From Paracoccus lichenicola (GTDB lineage Bacteria > Pseudomonadota > Alphaproteobacteria > Rhodobacterales > Rhodobacteraceae), in the NCBI RefSeq assembly GCF_009708075.1, contig NZ_WMBT01000001.1:124001-188000 (forward strand): 64,000 nt of DNA. The letters run 5' to 3'. This document shows, in pieces, positions 24,806 to 33,685 of this stretch (its first letter is position 1; each line of letters opens with the position of its first letter). The notes beneath the pieces are model-generated. The model did not search any database. It was given only the letters and a program-made list of their open reading frames with translations, and was not told the origin of the DNA. A program made the translations under genes and the position numbers.

Positions 24806-26184
24806 TGACCTATCGTGCGACCGCCCGCGGCGAAAGCTTCCGCTTCGATGATCTGGTCGCGGTGATGGCCGCGGCCTCGCCCGAACGGTCGGGGGACCAG
24901 CTTGCGGGGATCGCGGCGGATAGCGCGTTGCAGCGGGTCGCCGCCCGGCGCGTGCTGATGGACCTGCCGCTGCGGACCTTCCTGTCCGAGACCCTGGTGC
25001 CCTATGAAGCCGACGAGGTGACGCGGCTGATCATCGACAGCCACGATGCAGCGGCCTTCGCGCCGGTCGCCTCGATGACGGTGGGGGAATTCCGCGACTG
25101 GCTGCTGTCGCCCGCAGCCGATGCCGCCGCGCTGGCCGCGCTGGCCCCGGGCCTTGTGCCCGAGATGGTCGCGGCCGTCAGCAAGCTGATGCGCAACCAG
25201 GACCTGATCCGCGTCGCCCGCAAGGCCGAGGTCGTGACCGCGTTCCGCAACACCATCGGCACGCGCGGCACGCTGGCCACGCGCCTGCAACCCAACCACC
25301 CCGCCGACGATCCGCGCGGCATCGCCGTGTCGGTGCTGGACGGCCTGTTGCAGGGCGCTGGCGATGCCGTGATCGGGATCAATCCGGCGTCCGACAATAT
25401 CGCCAACTGCCATGCGCTGCTGGTCGCCCTGGACGAGATGCGGCAGGCCTTCGCCATTCCGACGCAAGGCTGCGTGCTGACCCATGTGACGAATTCCCTG
25501 GCCCTGCTGGAACGCGGCGCCCCCGTCGATCTGATCTTCCAGTCCGTCGCCGGAACACAGGCCGCGAACGAGGGCTTCGGGATCTCGCTGGCCATCCTGG
25601 CCGAGGCGCATGGGGCGGGCCTTGCCGCCGCCCGGGGCACGGTCGGGCAGAACTGCATGTATTTCGAAACCGGGCAAGGCGCGGCGCTGTCGGCGGATGC
25701 GCATCACGGCGTCGATCAGCAGACGCTGGAGGTTCGCGCCTATGCCGTGGCCCGCGCCTTCAAGCCCTTGCTGGTCAACACGGTCGTGGGCTTCATCGGG
25801 CCGGAATACCTGTATGACGGCAAGCAGATCATCCGCGCAGGGCTGGAGGATCATTTCTGCGGCAAGCTGATGGGCCTGCCGATGGGGGTCGATGTCTGCT
25901 ACACCAACCATGTCGAGGCCGACCAGGACGACATGGACAATCTTGCCACGCTGCTGGCGCAGGCGGGGGTCAGCTTCGTCATCACCGTGCCGGGCGCCGA
26001 TGACGTGATGCTGGGCTATCAAAGCCTTGCCTTCGAGGACATCGGCTATCTGCGCGAGGTGACCGGGCTGCGTCCCGCGCCGGAATTCGCCCGCTGGCTG
26101 GCCGAGTTCGGCCTGGCGGGACAGGGCACGCGGGCCTTGCCCGATCCCGCCGCGCTGGCCCGTCGCATGGGCCTGCGGCCATGA
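24805..26184 (+). CDS. eutB: Ethanolamine ammonia-lyase large subunit
   Basis: EutB with EutC forms the adenosylcobalamin-dependent lyase that converts ethanolamine to acetaldehyde and ammonia. The 459-residue length matches the family. Recognised segments are [91 protein letters not shown] and [18 protein letters not shown]. All active-site neighbourhoods seem intact. It is unusual that the gene sits in an ABC-importer operon without eutA reactivase, microcompartment shell genes, or acetaldehyde dehydrogenase nearby. The enzyme also accepts 2-amino-1-propanol, so the true substrate may not be ethanolamine. Confidence 0.95.
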   Translation: MTYRATARGESFRFDDLVAVMAAASPERSGDQLAGIAADSALQRVAARRVLMDLPLRTFLSETLVPYEADEVTRLIIDSHDAAAFAPVASMTVGEFRDWLLSPAADAAALAALAPGLVPEMVAAVSKLMRNQDLIRVARKAEVVTAFRNTIGTRGTLATRLQPNHPADDPRGIAVSVLDGLLQGAGDAVIGINPASDNIANCHALLVALDEMRQAFAIPTQGCVLTHVTNSLALLERGAPVDLIFQSVAGTQAANEGFGISLAILAEAHGAGLAAARGTVGQNCMYFETGQGAALSADAHHGVDQQTLEVRAYAVARAFKPLLVNTVVGFIGPEYLYDGKQIIRAGLEDHFCGKLMGLPMGVDVCYTNHVEADQDDMDNLATLLAQAGVSFVITVPGADDVMLGYQSLAFEDIGYLREVTGLRPAPEFARWLAEFGLAGQGTRALPDPAALARRMGLRP

Positions 26185-26939
26185 GCGTGCCGGACTTCGA
26201 CCTGTTGCGCCGCCTGACGCCCGCCCGGGTGCGCCTGGACGCGGCGGCGCGGCCGATGCCCTTGTCCGCGCTGCTGTCCTTTCAGGAAGATCACGCCGCC
26301 GCTCGTGACGCCATCCACGCGGCCCTGGACATGGACGGGCTGGCCGCGGCCCTGGGTCCCCGGCCCTGCCTGCGGGTGGAAAGCCTTGCAACCGATCGCA
26401 CGACCTATCTGCGCCGCCCCGACTTGGGACGGCAACTGGCCCCGCAAGCCGCCCTGCCGCGTCTGGACTGTCCCCTGGCGCTGGTCATCTGCGACGGGCT
26501 TTCGGCCCCGGCGGTGATGGCGCAGGCACCGGGCGTGGTTGCGGCCCTGTCGGACCGCCTGCCCGAACTTGCCGCGCAGCCCGTGGTGCTGGTGCGCGGC
26601 GGCCGCGTCGCCATCGGCGATCCCATCGGCGCGGCCCTGGGCGCGCGGATGGTATTGGTCCTGATCGGCGAACGCCCCGGCCTGTCGGTGGCGGACAGCC
26701 TTGGCGCCTATCTGACGCTGAACCCCCGACCCGGGCTGCGCGACAGCGCGCGGAACTGCGTGTCGAACATCCACCTGCGCGGCGGGCTGTCCCACGAGGC
26801 GGCAGCGGATCGGCTGGCGTGGCTTGTCCGCGAAGCCCGGCGCATCGGGACCACCGGCGTGGCGTTGAAGGACGAAAGCGGAAAGGATGCGCTTGCCGGC
26901 GGCAGACCCGCGGACATGCCGGGGATCCGCCCTGAATAA
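26181..26939 (+). CDS. eutC: Ethanolamine ammonia-lyase small subunit
   Basis: The 252-residue small subunit helps hold adenosylcobalamin at the interface with EutB. Typical segments are [16 protein letters not shown] near residue 30, RCxxPDLGRQL as [23 protein letters not shown] near 105, [28 protein letters not shown] and ARNCVSNIH near 193. It overlaps the eutB end by four bases, and both subunits are complete. It is the last gene of the operon. A 9-bp hairpin (27022-27052) follows in the convergent spacer. Confidence 0.95.
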   Translation: MSVPDFDLLRRLTPARVRLDAAARPMPLSALLSFQEDHAAARDAIHAALDMDGLAAALGPRPCLRVESLATDRTTYLRRPDLGRQLAPQAALPRLDCPLALVICDGLSAPAVMAQAPGVVAALSDRLPELAAQPVVLVRGGRVAIGDPIGAALGARMVLVLIGERPGLSVADSLGAYLTLNPRPGLRDSARNCVSNIHLRGGLSHEAAADRLAWLVREARRIGTTGVALKDESGKDALAGGRPADMPGIRPE

Positions 26940-27021
26940 CTGCGGCGTTCGCCGATGCGTGAAATGTCGTGCCGGGCCACCGGCAGCATCCGCCTGTTTC
27001 ACAGGATTGCAGGCCCAGCAC

Positions 27022-27052
27022 CGCCTTGCCTGTCGCTTTGCAAGGCAAGGCG
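27022..27052. terminator. Hairpin in convergent spacer, possible bidirectional terminator
   Basis: CGCCTTGCC at 27022-27030 pairs with GGCAAGGCG at 27044-27052 around a 13-base loop, between the converging eutC and the next leftward gene. No T-run is present on either side, so termination is only suggested. Confidence 0.35.
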
Positions 27053-27062
27053 CGGCAGGAAA

Positions 27063-27692
27063 TCACTCAGGCGCCAGCCCCCGCAGATCGGACAGATCGG
27101 GCGGCAGCGACAGATCCGGTGCCGGTGCCGGCAAGCCGGGGGCCGGGGACGCCTGTGCCGGTTCGGCCTGCGGCACGACGGGCGCCGCGTCGGGCGCATC
27201 GGTGACGGTCCGGCCAGGCGCGGCCAGGGCGGTGGGCAAAGTCAGGGCAGCGGGACGGTCCAGTTGCGGGGCATCCTCGCCCGCATCCGGGGCGCCCTGC
27301 ACCGGGCCATCCCGTTCCCCCGCCAGTTGCGGGCGGGGGTCGGCGGCCGTAACCGCGACAGGCGCGGGTTCCGAGGTCGGCGCCATCACCGCGGGCGCCT
27401 CGGGCTGGTCGGGGCGTTCCGTGGCCAGGGGCGCGGGCAGGTGCGGCGCCATGTCGCCGCCGCGCCCGAACTCGGACCCGACCGGCAGATCGACGGCCCC
27501 CGCCTGCGGGGCATCGCCGGCCTGCGGCACGGGCGCTGCAGGCTTCGGTTCGACGGGCGCGACGCGGGGCGCGGGCTGCGCCACGGGTGCCGGTTCCGGC
27601 CGCGGCACGGGCGCGGCCAACGACAACGCGGCCACGGCGGCGATGCTGACCACGCCGCCATGCAGAAGACCTGTCCAGAAACCGCGTGCCAT
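27063..27692 (-). CDS. Membrane-anchored Pro/Ala-rich protein, possibly truncated divergent polysaccharide deacetylase
   Basis: The 209-residue protein starts with a short basic segment and one hydrophobic helix ([20 protein letters not shown], about 5-24), followed by about 180 residues rich in Pro, Ala, Asp and Glu. The start resembles the anchor and linker of the divergent polysaccharide deacetylase (DUF610) proteins of Rhodobacterales, but the deacetylase domain that should follow is missing; the frame stops 123 bases short of eutC. It may have been cut when the neighbouring cassette arrived, or be an independent periplasmic linker protein. An in-frame ATG at 27704 would add four residues. 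Identity is tentative. Confidence 0.5.
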   Translation of the reverse strand: MARGFWTGLLHGGVVSIAAVAALSLAAPVPRPEPAPVAQPAPRVAPVEPKPAAPVPQAGDAPQAGAVDLPVGSEFGRGGDMAPHLPAPLATERPDQPEAPAVMAPTSEPAPVAVTAADPRPQLAGERDGPVQGAPDAGEDAPQLDRPAALTLPTALAAPGRTVTDAPDAAPVVPQAEPAQASPAPGLPAPAPDLSLPPDLSDLRGLAPE

Positions 27693-27797
27693 GTGCCCCT
27701 TCATGCCCGTGCCGGTCTTGACCCCCCGGCGCGCTTCGGCCCATCTATAGCGGACCCGTTCAGGCGGGGAAACCGCCACCATATCAGGGCGCCGACC

Positions 27798-28388
27798 ATG
27801 ATCCTTCTGATCGACAACTACGACAGCTTCACCTGGAACCTCGTGCATTACCTGGCCGAGGCCGGGGCCGAGGTCGTCGTGCGCCGCAACGACGCCCTGA
27901 CGGTGGACGAGGCCTTGGCGATGCAGCCTGACGGGATCGTGATCTCGCCCGGTCCCTGCGACCCCGCGCAGGCGGGCATCTGCCTGGACCTGATCCGCGC
28001 CGCCGCCGACCGGGCGATCCCGCTGTTCGGCGTCTGCCTGGGCCACCAGGCCATCGGAGAGGCCTTCGGCGGCACCGTCGTGCGCGCCAACCGCATCATG
28101 CACGGCAAGACCGATGCCATCAGCCATGACGGCACGGGGGTCTTCGCCGGGCTGGCGTCCCCCCTGACGGCGACGCGCTATCATTCGCTGACGGTGCGGC
28201 CCGACGATCTGCCCAACTGCCTGCGCGTCACCGCCACATCCGACGACGGCACCATCATGGGCCTGATCCACGAGGCCCTGCCGATCGAGGGCGTGCAGTT
28301 CCACCCCGAATCCATCGCCTCGGAACACGGGCACGAGATGATCCGCACCTTCCTGTCCCGCTGCACCCCCCGGCAGGCCGCCGCATGA
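27798..28388 (+). CDS. trpG: Anthranilate synthase glutamine amidotransferase subunit
   Basis: TrpG supplies ammonia from glutamine to TrpE for anthranilate synthesis; a dual role with 4-amino-4-deoxychorismate synthase is possible. The 196 residues show class I amidotransferase motifs: [25 protein letters not shown], the nucleophile in [15 protein letters not shown] (C79 region) and the His-Glu pair in [13 protein letters not shown]. It overlaps trpD by four bases. trpE and trpC are not in the window, so the tryptophan genes are split here. Confidence 0.95.
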   Translation: MILLIDNYDSFTWNLVHYLAEAGAEVVVRRNDALTVDEALAMQPDGIVISPGPCDPAQAGICLDLIRAAADRAIPLFGVCLGHQAIGEAFGGTVVRANRIMHGKTDAISHDGTGVFAGLASPLTATRYHSLTVRPDDLPNCLRVTATSDDGTIMGLIHEALPIEGVQFHPESIASEHGHEMIRTFLSRCTPRQAAA

Positions 28389-29407
28389 CCACGGACATCC
28401 GCCCGCTGATCGGGATCGCCGCCACCCGACCGCTGACTTCGATTGAGGCCGAGGCCGCCTTTTCCGCCCTGTTCGACGGCGCGGCCACGCCCGCCCAGAT
28501 CGGCGGCCTGCTGATGGCCCTGCGCGTGCGGGGCGAGACGGTGGACGAAATCGCCGCCGCCGCCCGCGCCATGCGCAAGCGGATGAACCGCATCCATGCC
28601 CCCGCAGACGCCATCGACATCGTGGGCACCGGCGGGGACGGCAAGGGGACGCTGAACATCTCGACCGCGACGGCCTTCGTGGTGGCGGGCGCGGGGGTGC
28701 CGGTCGCCAAGCACGGCAACCGCAACCTGTCGTCGAAATCGGGCGCGGCGGATGCGCTGACGGCCATGGGCATCAACGTGATGGGCGGGCCGGCGGTCGC
28801 GCAGCAGGCGGTGGATCAGGCGGGCATCTGCTTCATGATGGCGACCATGCACCACCCCGCCATGCGCCATGTCGGCCCGCCGCGCGCGGAACTGGGCACA
28901 AGAACCGTGTTCAACCTGCTGGGACCGCTGACAAATCCCGCCTCCGTGCGGCGTCAGCTGACCGGCACCTTCAGCGCCGACTGGATCCGCCCCATGGCCG
29001 AGGTTCTGCGCGATCTGGGCAGCGATGCCGCCTGGCTGGTCCACGGGGCCGACGGCACGGACGAGATCAGCATCGCCGGGGAAACCCGTGTCGCCGCCCT
29101 GAAGGACGGCGAGATCCAAGAATTCACCGTCACGCCCGAGGACGCAGACCTGCCCCGCCACCCGTTCGAGGCGATCATTGGCGGCGAGCCGCACCAGAAC
29201 GCCGCCGCCTTCCGCGCGCTTCTGGGCGGCGAACGCGGCGCCTATCGCGACGCGGTGCTGCTGAACGCCGCGGCCGCGCTGCTGATCGCGGGCAAGGCGG
29301 GCGACCTGCGCGAGGGGGCCGCGATGGCCGCCGAATCCATCGACAGCGGCGCGGCCAAGGCGCGGCTGGACCGGCTGGCCCAGGTCACCGGGACGCCCGA
29401 GGCATGA
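28385..29407 (+). CDS. trpD: Anthranilate phosphoribosyltransferase
   Basis: TrpD transfers phosphoribose from PRPP to anthranilate. The 340-residue protein carries the family motifs [18 protein letters not shown] near residue 80, [17 protein letters not shown] near 108, [20 protein letters not shown] near 157 and [11 protein letters not shown]. It is translationally coupled to trpG and to ung through ATGA overlaps. Confidence 0.96.
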   Translation: MTTDIRPLIGIAATRPLTSIEAEAAFSALFDGAATPAQIGGLLMALRVRGETVDEIAAAARAMRKRMNRIHAPADAIDIVGTGGDGKGTLNISTATAFVVAGAGVPVAKHGNRNLSSKSGAADALTAMGINVMGGPAVAQQAVDQAGICFMMATMHHPAMRHVGPPRAELGTRTVFNLLGPLTNPASVRRQLTGTFSADWIRPMAEVLRDLGSDAAWLVHGADGTDEISIAGETRVAALKDGEIQEFTVTPEDADLPRHPFEAIIGGEPHQNAAAFRALLGGERGAYRDAVLLNAAAALLIAGKAGDLREGAAMAAESIDSGAAKARLDRLAQVTGTPEA

Positions 29408-30042
29408 AGCCCCCCGGGGTCTGGGACCACCTGCCCTTCTTCCAGCAGAACTGGCCCGCGATCCGCGACCGGCTGAAGGGCCTGGACGACTGGCTGCCCG
29501 GCCCCGCCCTCGTCTTCGCCGCGCTCGAGGCGACCCCGCCCGAGAAGGTCCGCGTGGTGATCCTGGGCCAGGATCCCTATCCGACGCCGGGCCACGCGAA
29601 CGGTCTGGCCTTCTCGGTCGCCCCCGAGGTTGCCCTGCCAAGGTCGCTGAAGAACATCTTCACCGAGCTGCGCGACGACATCGGCGCGGCCCCCGCCTCG
29701 GGCGACCTGTCCGGCTGGGCGCATCAGGGGGTGCTGCTGCTGAACACGTCCCTGTCCGTGCCGCCGGGCGACGCGGGACGGCACGCGTCCTGGGGATGGG
29801 ACCGGCTGGCTCGCGATGCGGTGACTGATGCGCAACGCCACGGGCCGCTGGCCTTTCTGCTGTGGGGCACGCACGCGCAGAAGGCGATGGCGGGATTGCC
29901 ACGCCCGCAGGATCTGGTGATCGCGACGGCGCATCCCTCGCCGCTGTCGGCGCGGCGGGGGTTCTTCGGCAGCAAGCCGTTCTCGCGGATCAATGCGTGG
30001 TTGGAGTCGCAGGGGCGCAAGCCGGTGGATTGGGCGGGGTGA
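29404..30042 (+). CDS. ung: Uracil-DNA glycosylase, family 1
   Basis: Ung removes uracil from DNA. The 212-residue protein has the family 1 motifs: [18 protein letters not shown] with the catalytic Asp near residue 59, [17 protein letters not shown], and the [13 protein letters not shown] loop with the catalytic His near 180. It is the second glycosylase-fold protein in the window, distinct from the four-cysteine one near 10.4 kb. It is coupled to trpD by a four-base overlap, an unusual partner where trpC might be expected. A REP palindrome starts one base after its stop codon. Confidence 0.95.
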   Translation: MKPPGVWDHLPFFQQNWPAIRDRLKGLDDWLPGPALVFAALEATPPEKVRVVILGQDPYPTPGHANGLAFSVAPEVALPRSLKNIFTELRDDIGAAPASGDLSGWAHQGVLLLNTSLSVPPGDAGRHASWGWDRLARDAVTDAQRHGPLAFLLWGTHAQKAMAGLPRPQDLVIATAHPSPLSARRGFFGSKPFSRINAWLESQGRKPVDWAG

Positions 30043-30090
30043 TGGTGGGGTGAAACCCCACCCTACGATCCATGGCTCTTGAGACGAGGC

Positions 30091-30152
30091 GTAGGGTGCG
30101 TGCTTGCACGCACCGGCCCCGTCGCAATGGTGCGTGCAAGCACGCACCCTAC
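30091..30152. repeat. BIME copy 1 (62 bp, head-to-head REP pair)
   Basis: A REP with stem GGTGCGTGC/GCACGCACC and a two-base loop is followed, after a 14-base spacer, by its inverted copy, so the whole is also a large 24-bp inverted repeat starting GTAG and ending CTAC. It is identical over all 62 bases to the copy at 30331-30392. Confidence 0.9.
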
Positions 30153-30212
30153 AGGGTGGAATTTACACCCACCACCGGCCCGCCCAAAAGAATGGTGGGG
30201 TGAAATCCCACC

Positions 30213-30281
30213 CTACAGGCCATCAATTTCCGGCGCGCTCATCGCCTCGAAGCCCACCTTTTGCCGCTTGGTCCAGAACTC
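30213..30281 (-). pseudogene. Decayed duplicate of the hflX 3' end
   Basis: Read on the minus strand, this segment encodes FWTKRQKVGFEAMSAPEIDGL and a stop, closely matching the true HflX tail LWTERQKAGFEAMSAPENDA. The DNA match runs over about 50 bases with scattered changes, 173 bases away from the parent. In both copies the TAG stop is provided by a GTAG REP boundary. It has no start of its own and is a repeat-mediated duplication. Confidence 0.8.
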
Positions 30282-30330
30282 GTAGGGTGGGGTTTCACCC
30301 CACCATTCGTTGTAACCAAGGGAAAATGGC

Positions 30331-30392
30331 GTAGGGTGCGTGCTTGCACGCACCGGCCCCGTCGCAATGGTGCGTGCAAGCACGCACCCTAC
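30331..30392. repeat. BIME copy 2 (62 bp), overlapping the hflX stop codon
   Basis: This copy is identical to the one at 30091-30152. Its last bases, CTAC on the plus strand, are GTAG on the minus strand, and the TAG inside (30391-30389) is the hflX stop codon. The insertion therefore defined, or landed exactly on, the end of the gene. Confidence 0.9.
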
Positions 30393-31720
30393 GCGTCGTT
30401 CTCCGGCGCGCTCATCGCCTCGAAGCCCGCCTTCTGCCGTTCGGTCCACAGCAGGTGCAGGGTCAGCCCGCCCTCGCCCGATTCCTCGCGCTGGACCACG
30501 CCCGCCTCGTGCAGCCACGCCCGGCGGCGGCCGTCCGAGAAGGGCAGCGTCACCACGCCCTCCGTCTTCGGCTCGTCCAAGGCCTCGGACAGATGCGCGT
30601 CGATGGCGGCGATCAGGTCGTCCAGACCCTCGCCCGTCAGGGCGCTGACGGCCTGGATGCCTTGGGTCCGCGCATCGGTGCGGCGCAGGGCGTCGCGTGT
30701 GTCTTGCGACAAGGCGTCGATCTTGTTCCAGACCTCGATCAGCGCCACGTCCTCATCGACGCCCAGCGATTCCAGGATCTCGGCCACGTCGGCGGCCTGT
30801 TCCTCGGTTTCGGGGTGGCTGATGTCGCGGACGTGCAGGATCAGGTCGGCTTCCAGCACTTCTTCCAAGGTGGCGCGGAAGGCGGCGACCAGTTCGGTGG
30901 GCAGGTCGCTGATGAAGCCCACGGTGTCGGACAGGATGATCTTGCGCCCCTGCCCGCCCCCGACGCCGGGCAGGCGGACGCCGCGCATGGTGGGATCCAG
31001 GGTCGCGAACAGCATGTCCTTGGCCAGAACATCGGCCCCGGTCATGCGGTTGAACAACGTGGATTTGCCGGCGTTGGTATAGCCCACAAGGGCCACGATG
31101 GGATAGGGCACCTTGGCGCGCGCCGCGCGGTGCAGGGTGCGGGTCTTGACCACGCGGTCCAGCTGGCGGCGCAACCGGGTCATCTGTTCGTCGATGGCGC
31201 GGCGGTCGGCCTCGATCTGGGTTTCCCCGGGACCGCCGACAAAGCCGAAACCGCCCCGCTGGCGTTCCAGGTGGGTCCAGGCGCGGACCAGGCGGGTGCG
31301 CTGATAGGACAGCGCGGCCAGTTCCACCTGCAACACGCCTTCGCGCGTGCGCGCGCGGTCGGCGAAGATTTCCAGGATCAGCCCGGTCCGGTCCAGAAGC
31401 TTGACGCCCCAGTCCTTTTCCAGGTTGCGCTGCTGGACCGGCGACACCGGACCATCGACCAGAACCAGATCGACCTCGGCGGCCTCAAGCCGTGTGCCGA
31501 TCTCGGCCAGCTTGCCCTTGCCGAACAGCCGGCCCGGATCGGGCTTGCGCAGGCGCGCGACCTCGTCGCCCACGATCTCGATCCCCGGCAGGGCATGGGC
31601 CAGGGCCACGGCCTCGGCCAGGGAATGCGCGGGTTCGCGCCGTTGCGTCCGGCTGGCGAGATCCGGGTGGATCACATAGGCGCGGGTCGGCCGTGCCTCG
31701 GTCGCGGTGGTCTCGGTCAA
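30389..31720 (-). CDS. hflX: GTPase HflX
   Basis: HflX is a ribosome-associated GTPase that splits stalled 70S or 100S ribosomes under stress. The 443-residue protein has the N-terminal HflX domain with the nucleotide-binding GxxxGxGK-like stretch, the RGGFGFVGGPGETQIE linker, then G1 VALVGYTNAGKSTLFNRMTG, G3 DTVGFI and G4 NKID. The only plausible start is a TTG directly after the hfq stop codon and in the same frame (TGA TTG). The C-terminal residues and the stop lie at the edge of a REP element. It is the last gene of the nifR3-ntr-trk-hfq block. Confidence 0.93.
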   Translation of the reverse strand: MTETTATEARPTRAYVIHPDLASRTQRREPAHSLAEAVALAHALPGIEIVGDEVARLRKPDPGRLFGKGKLAEIGTRLEAAEVDLVLVDGPVSPVQQRNLEKDWGVKLLDRTGLILEIFADRARTREGVLQVELAALSYQRTRLVRAWTHLERQRGGFGFVGGPGETQIEADRRAIDEQMTRLRRQLDRVVKTRTLHRAARAKVPYPIVALVGYTNAGKSTLFNRMTGADVLAKDMLFATLDPTMRGVRLPGVGGGQGRKIILSDTVGFISDLPTELVAAFRATLEEVLEADLILHVRDISHPETEEQAADVAEILESLGVDEDVALIEVWNKIDALSQDTRDALRRTDARTQGIQAVSALTGEGLDDLIAAIDAHLSEALDEPKTEGVVTLPFSDGRRRAWLHEAGVVQREESGEGGLTLHLLWTERQKAGFEAMSAPENDA

Positions 31721-31954
31721 TCAGTCCTCGCCTTCGTAAAGCGAAATGGGCTGGCCCGGCATGATGGTGCTGATGGCGTGCTTGTAGACCAGCTGCGACT
31801 GGCCGTCGCGGCGCAACAGCACGCAGAAATTGTCGAACCAGGTGATGACGCCCTGCAGCTTGACGCCGTTGATCAGGAAGATCGTGACAGGCACCTTCGC
31901 CTTGCGGACGTGATTGAGGAACGCGTCCTGCAGGTTCTGCTTGTCGCCAGCCAT
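31721..31954 (-). CDS. hfq: RNA chaperone Hfq
   Basis: Hfq is the hexameric Sm-like protein that pairs small RNAs with mRNAs. The 77-residue protein has Sm1 ([24 protein letters not shown]) and Sm2 ([12 protein letters not shown] with the YKH RNA-binding motif), and the short C-terminus typical of Alphaproteobacteria. It starts 96 bases downstream of trkH. That spacer has TATAAA (31973-31968) on the minus strand as a possible -10 element, so it may also have its own promoter. Confidence 0.97.
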   Translation of the reverse strand: MAGDKQNLQDAFLNHVRKAKVPVTIFLINGVKLQGVITWFDNFCVLLRRDGQSQLVYKHAISTIMPGQPISLYEGED

Positions 31955-32050
31955 TATTTTTTTCCGTTTTATACTGTCCCGGTCGGAACTTACATCTAAG
32001 CGGTCGGGACAACCCTTGCAAGCATGTCGCGCCCCGGGGGAAAGCGGCCT

Positions 32051-33679
32051 TCAACGGCGCCAGAACTGTGGCGAAAACAGCGCAAGAACGGCCAGCGTCT
32101 CGACCCGGCCCAGGATCATCGCCCCCGCCAGGATCGTCTTGGTGAACGCCGGCAAGCCGGACCATCCCTCCCACGGGGCCGAGGCGATGCCGGCGCTGGC
32201 CTGGAAGGCCGGGGTCAGCGGGATGGCGGCGGCCAGAGGGCCGGTGTTGGTCAGCGCGGCGACGGACAGGATCGTCGCCGTCTCGATCTCGATCTGCTGG
32301 ATGGACACCAGGGCCACCACGGCGGCGATGGATGTGGCGAACAGCATGAAGAAGATGAAGGCCAGATAGGCCCCCTCGCGCCGCAGCCTGCGCGCGATCT
32401 GGCCCCCGCCCGCGACCGAGTTCGGATGCACGATCCGTTCCATTTCCCGCTGGCCGTGGCGGGCCAGGGCATAGACGCGCAGCAGCTTGACGCCCCCCGC
32501 CGTGGTGGCGACCCCGCCCCCCATCATCGCCAGCCCCGCCAGGATCAGCCCGGGCGAGGCCAGGCCCGACCAGGCCCGCGCGCCTTGCCAGTCGATCGAG
32601 GTCCAGCCGGTCGTGGTCAGATAGCTGAGACCGTTGAACAGCCCGCCCCAAAAGGCGGCAAGCCCGTTGCGCAAGTCGTGCAGCAGCTCGGACGACCCCT
32701 CGGGGGCGCGGGCGCTTTCGATGGCGCCCCCGAAATGCCGGGCGAACAGCGACAACGCCACCAGGGCGACAAGGCCCCCCGCCATCTTCAGTTCGGGATC
32801 GTCCCGCAGCCTGTCGGACGCGCGCAATTCCCCGCCCCCGGGCCAGAAGCGGCGCGACAGGGCCGGGATCAGGAACAGGAACACCGCCATTTCCCCCAAC
32901 AGGCCCGAACTGTCGCCGGGCGATCCGAGAACCGGGGAAATCCCGCTGGTGGACAGCGTTCCCATCGACCGGCACAGCGCGACCAGCGCCGGATCGCCCA
33001 GCAGCAGCAGGACCAGCCACAAGGCCAGCGTCAGCCCGGCATAGACCGGAAAGACCTGCACCGCCGACCGCATCAGGCGGAAATGGGGATGGGCCAGCGG
33101 GGTGTGGAAGACCGGCGAGGACAGATGCGGGTTGCGGTCCAGCGGCTCGGCGGAGCGGGGAAGACGCTCGGGGTATTCGGGGCGGCCATAGGGGGGGGCC
33201 ATGATCTCGAACCCGCCGACATGCAGGGGGGCCAGGATGGCGGTTGCGGCGACCAGGATGAAGAAGCCGCCCATCCACCCCGCCATCGCCCGCCACAGAT
33301 GCAGCGGCAAGGGCAGCAGGTCGGCGGAATAGAGCGATGCCCCCGTCGTCGTCAGCGCCGAGGTCATTTCCCACCAGGCATTGAACAGGCCCGTGTCCGG
33401 CACGCTTTCGGCAAAGGGCAGCGCCATGATCAGCGGCATCCCGGCAAAGACCGCCAGCATCGCCAGCAGCGTGTCGCGCGGCCGCGGCGGGTGGGGGTTG
33501 GCCGAAGTCGCAAGCCCGACCATCCCCGCCCCCACCAGCACCAGAAGCCCGGAATAAAGGAAGTTGCGCGCCAGCTGGTCCTGATCGCTGACCGAGGCAT
33601 AGGCGGCGGGCAGCATCATCGCCGCCCCGGTCATGGCGGCCAGGATCACGAACAGCGGAAGGCGCAGCAGGACGGCCAT
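32051..33679 (-). CDS. trkH: Trk-type potassium uptake protein, membrane subunit
   Basis: TrkH is the K+ channel subunit of the Trk system, controlled by TrkA. The 542-residue protein has about ten to twelve membrane segments and repeated pore loops, seen as TSALTTTGASLY, GTLSTSGISPV, LSYLTTTGWTSIDW and AALTNTGPLA. The first membrane pair is followed by a Pro/His-rich cytoplasmic insert (about 180-230: LPRSAEPLDRNPHLSSPVFH), which is less usual. It lies 6 bases after trkA in the leftward operon. Confidence 0.9.
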   Translation of the reverse strand: MAVLLRLPLFVILAAMTGAAMMLPAAYASVSDQDQLARNFLYSGLLVLVGAGMVGLATSANPHPPRPRDTLLAMLAVFAGMPLIMALPFAESVPDTGLFNAWWEMTSALTTTGASLYSADLLPLPLHLWRAMAGWMGGFFILVAATAILAPLHVGGFEIMAPPYGRPEYPERLPRSAEPLDRNPHLSSPVFHTPLAHPHFRLMRSAVQVFPVYAGLTLALWLVLLLLGDPALVALCRSMGTLSTSGISPVLGSPGDSSGLLGEMAVFLFLIPALSRRFWPGGGELRASDRLRDDPELKMAGGLVALVALSLFARHFGGAIESARAPEGSSELLHDLRNGLAAFWGGLFNGLSYLTTTGWTSIDWQGARAWSGLASPGLILAGLAMMGGGVATTAGGVKLLRVYALARHGQREMERIVHPNSVAGGGQIARRLRREGAYLAFIFFMLFATSIAAVVALVSIQQIEIETATILSVAALTNTGPLAAAIPLTPAFQASAGIASAPWEGWSGLPAFTKTILAGAMILGRVETLAVLALFSPQFWRR

Positions 33680-33685
33680 GGTGCC

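Larger units (their letters stand above)
30043..30388. repeat. REP/BIME repeat block between ung and hflX
   Basis: The whole spacer is built from GTAG-type palindromes. Single units lie at 30044-30066, 30194-30216 and 30282-30304, with a degenerate unit near 30152-30175. Two identical 62-base double units lie at 30091-30152 and 30331-30392. Each unit is a GGTGGGG- or GGTGCGTGC-based stem with GTAG at its outer end (CTAC in inverted copies). This is the hallmark of REP elements mobilised by RAYT transposases. No RAYT gene is in the window. The palindromes probably also act as terminators for ung and hflX, which converge here. Confidence 0.85.

Noticed and set aside
30043..30392. CRISPR array
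   Set aside because: The repeats are palindromic, irregularly spaced and of several kinds, with no spacers of constant length and no cas genes. They fit REP/BIME elements.
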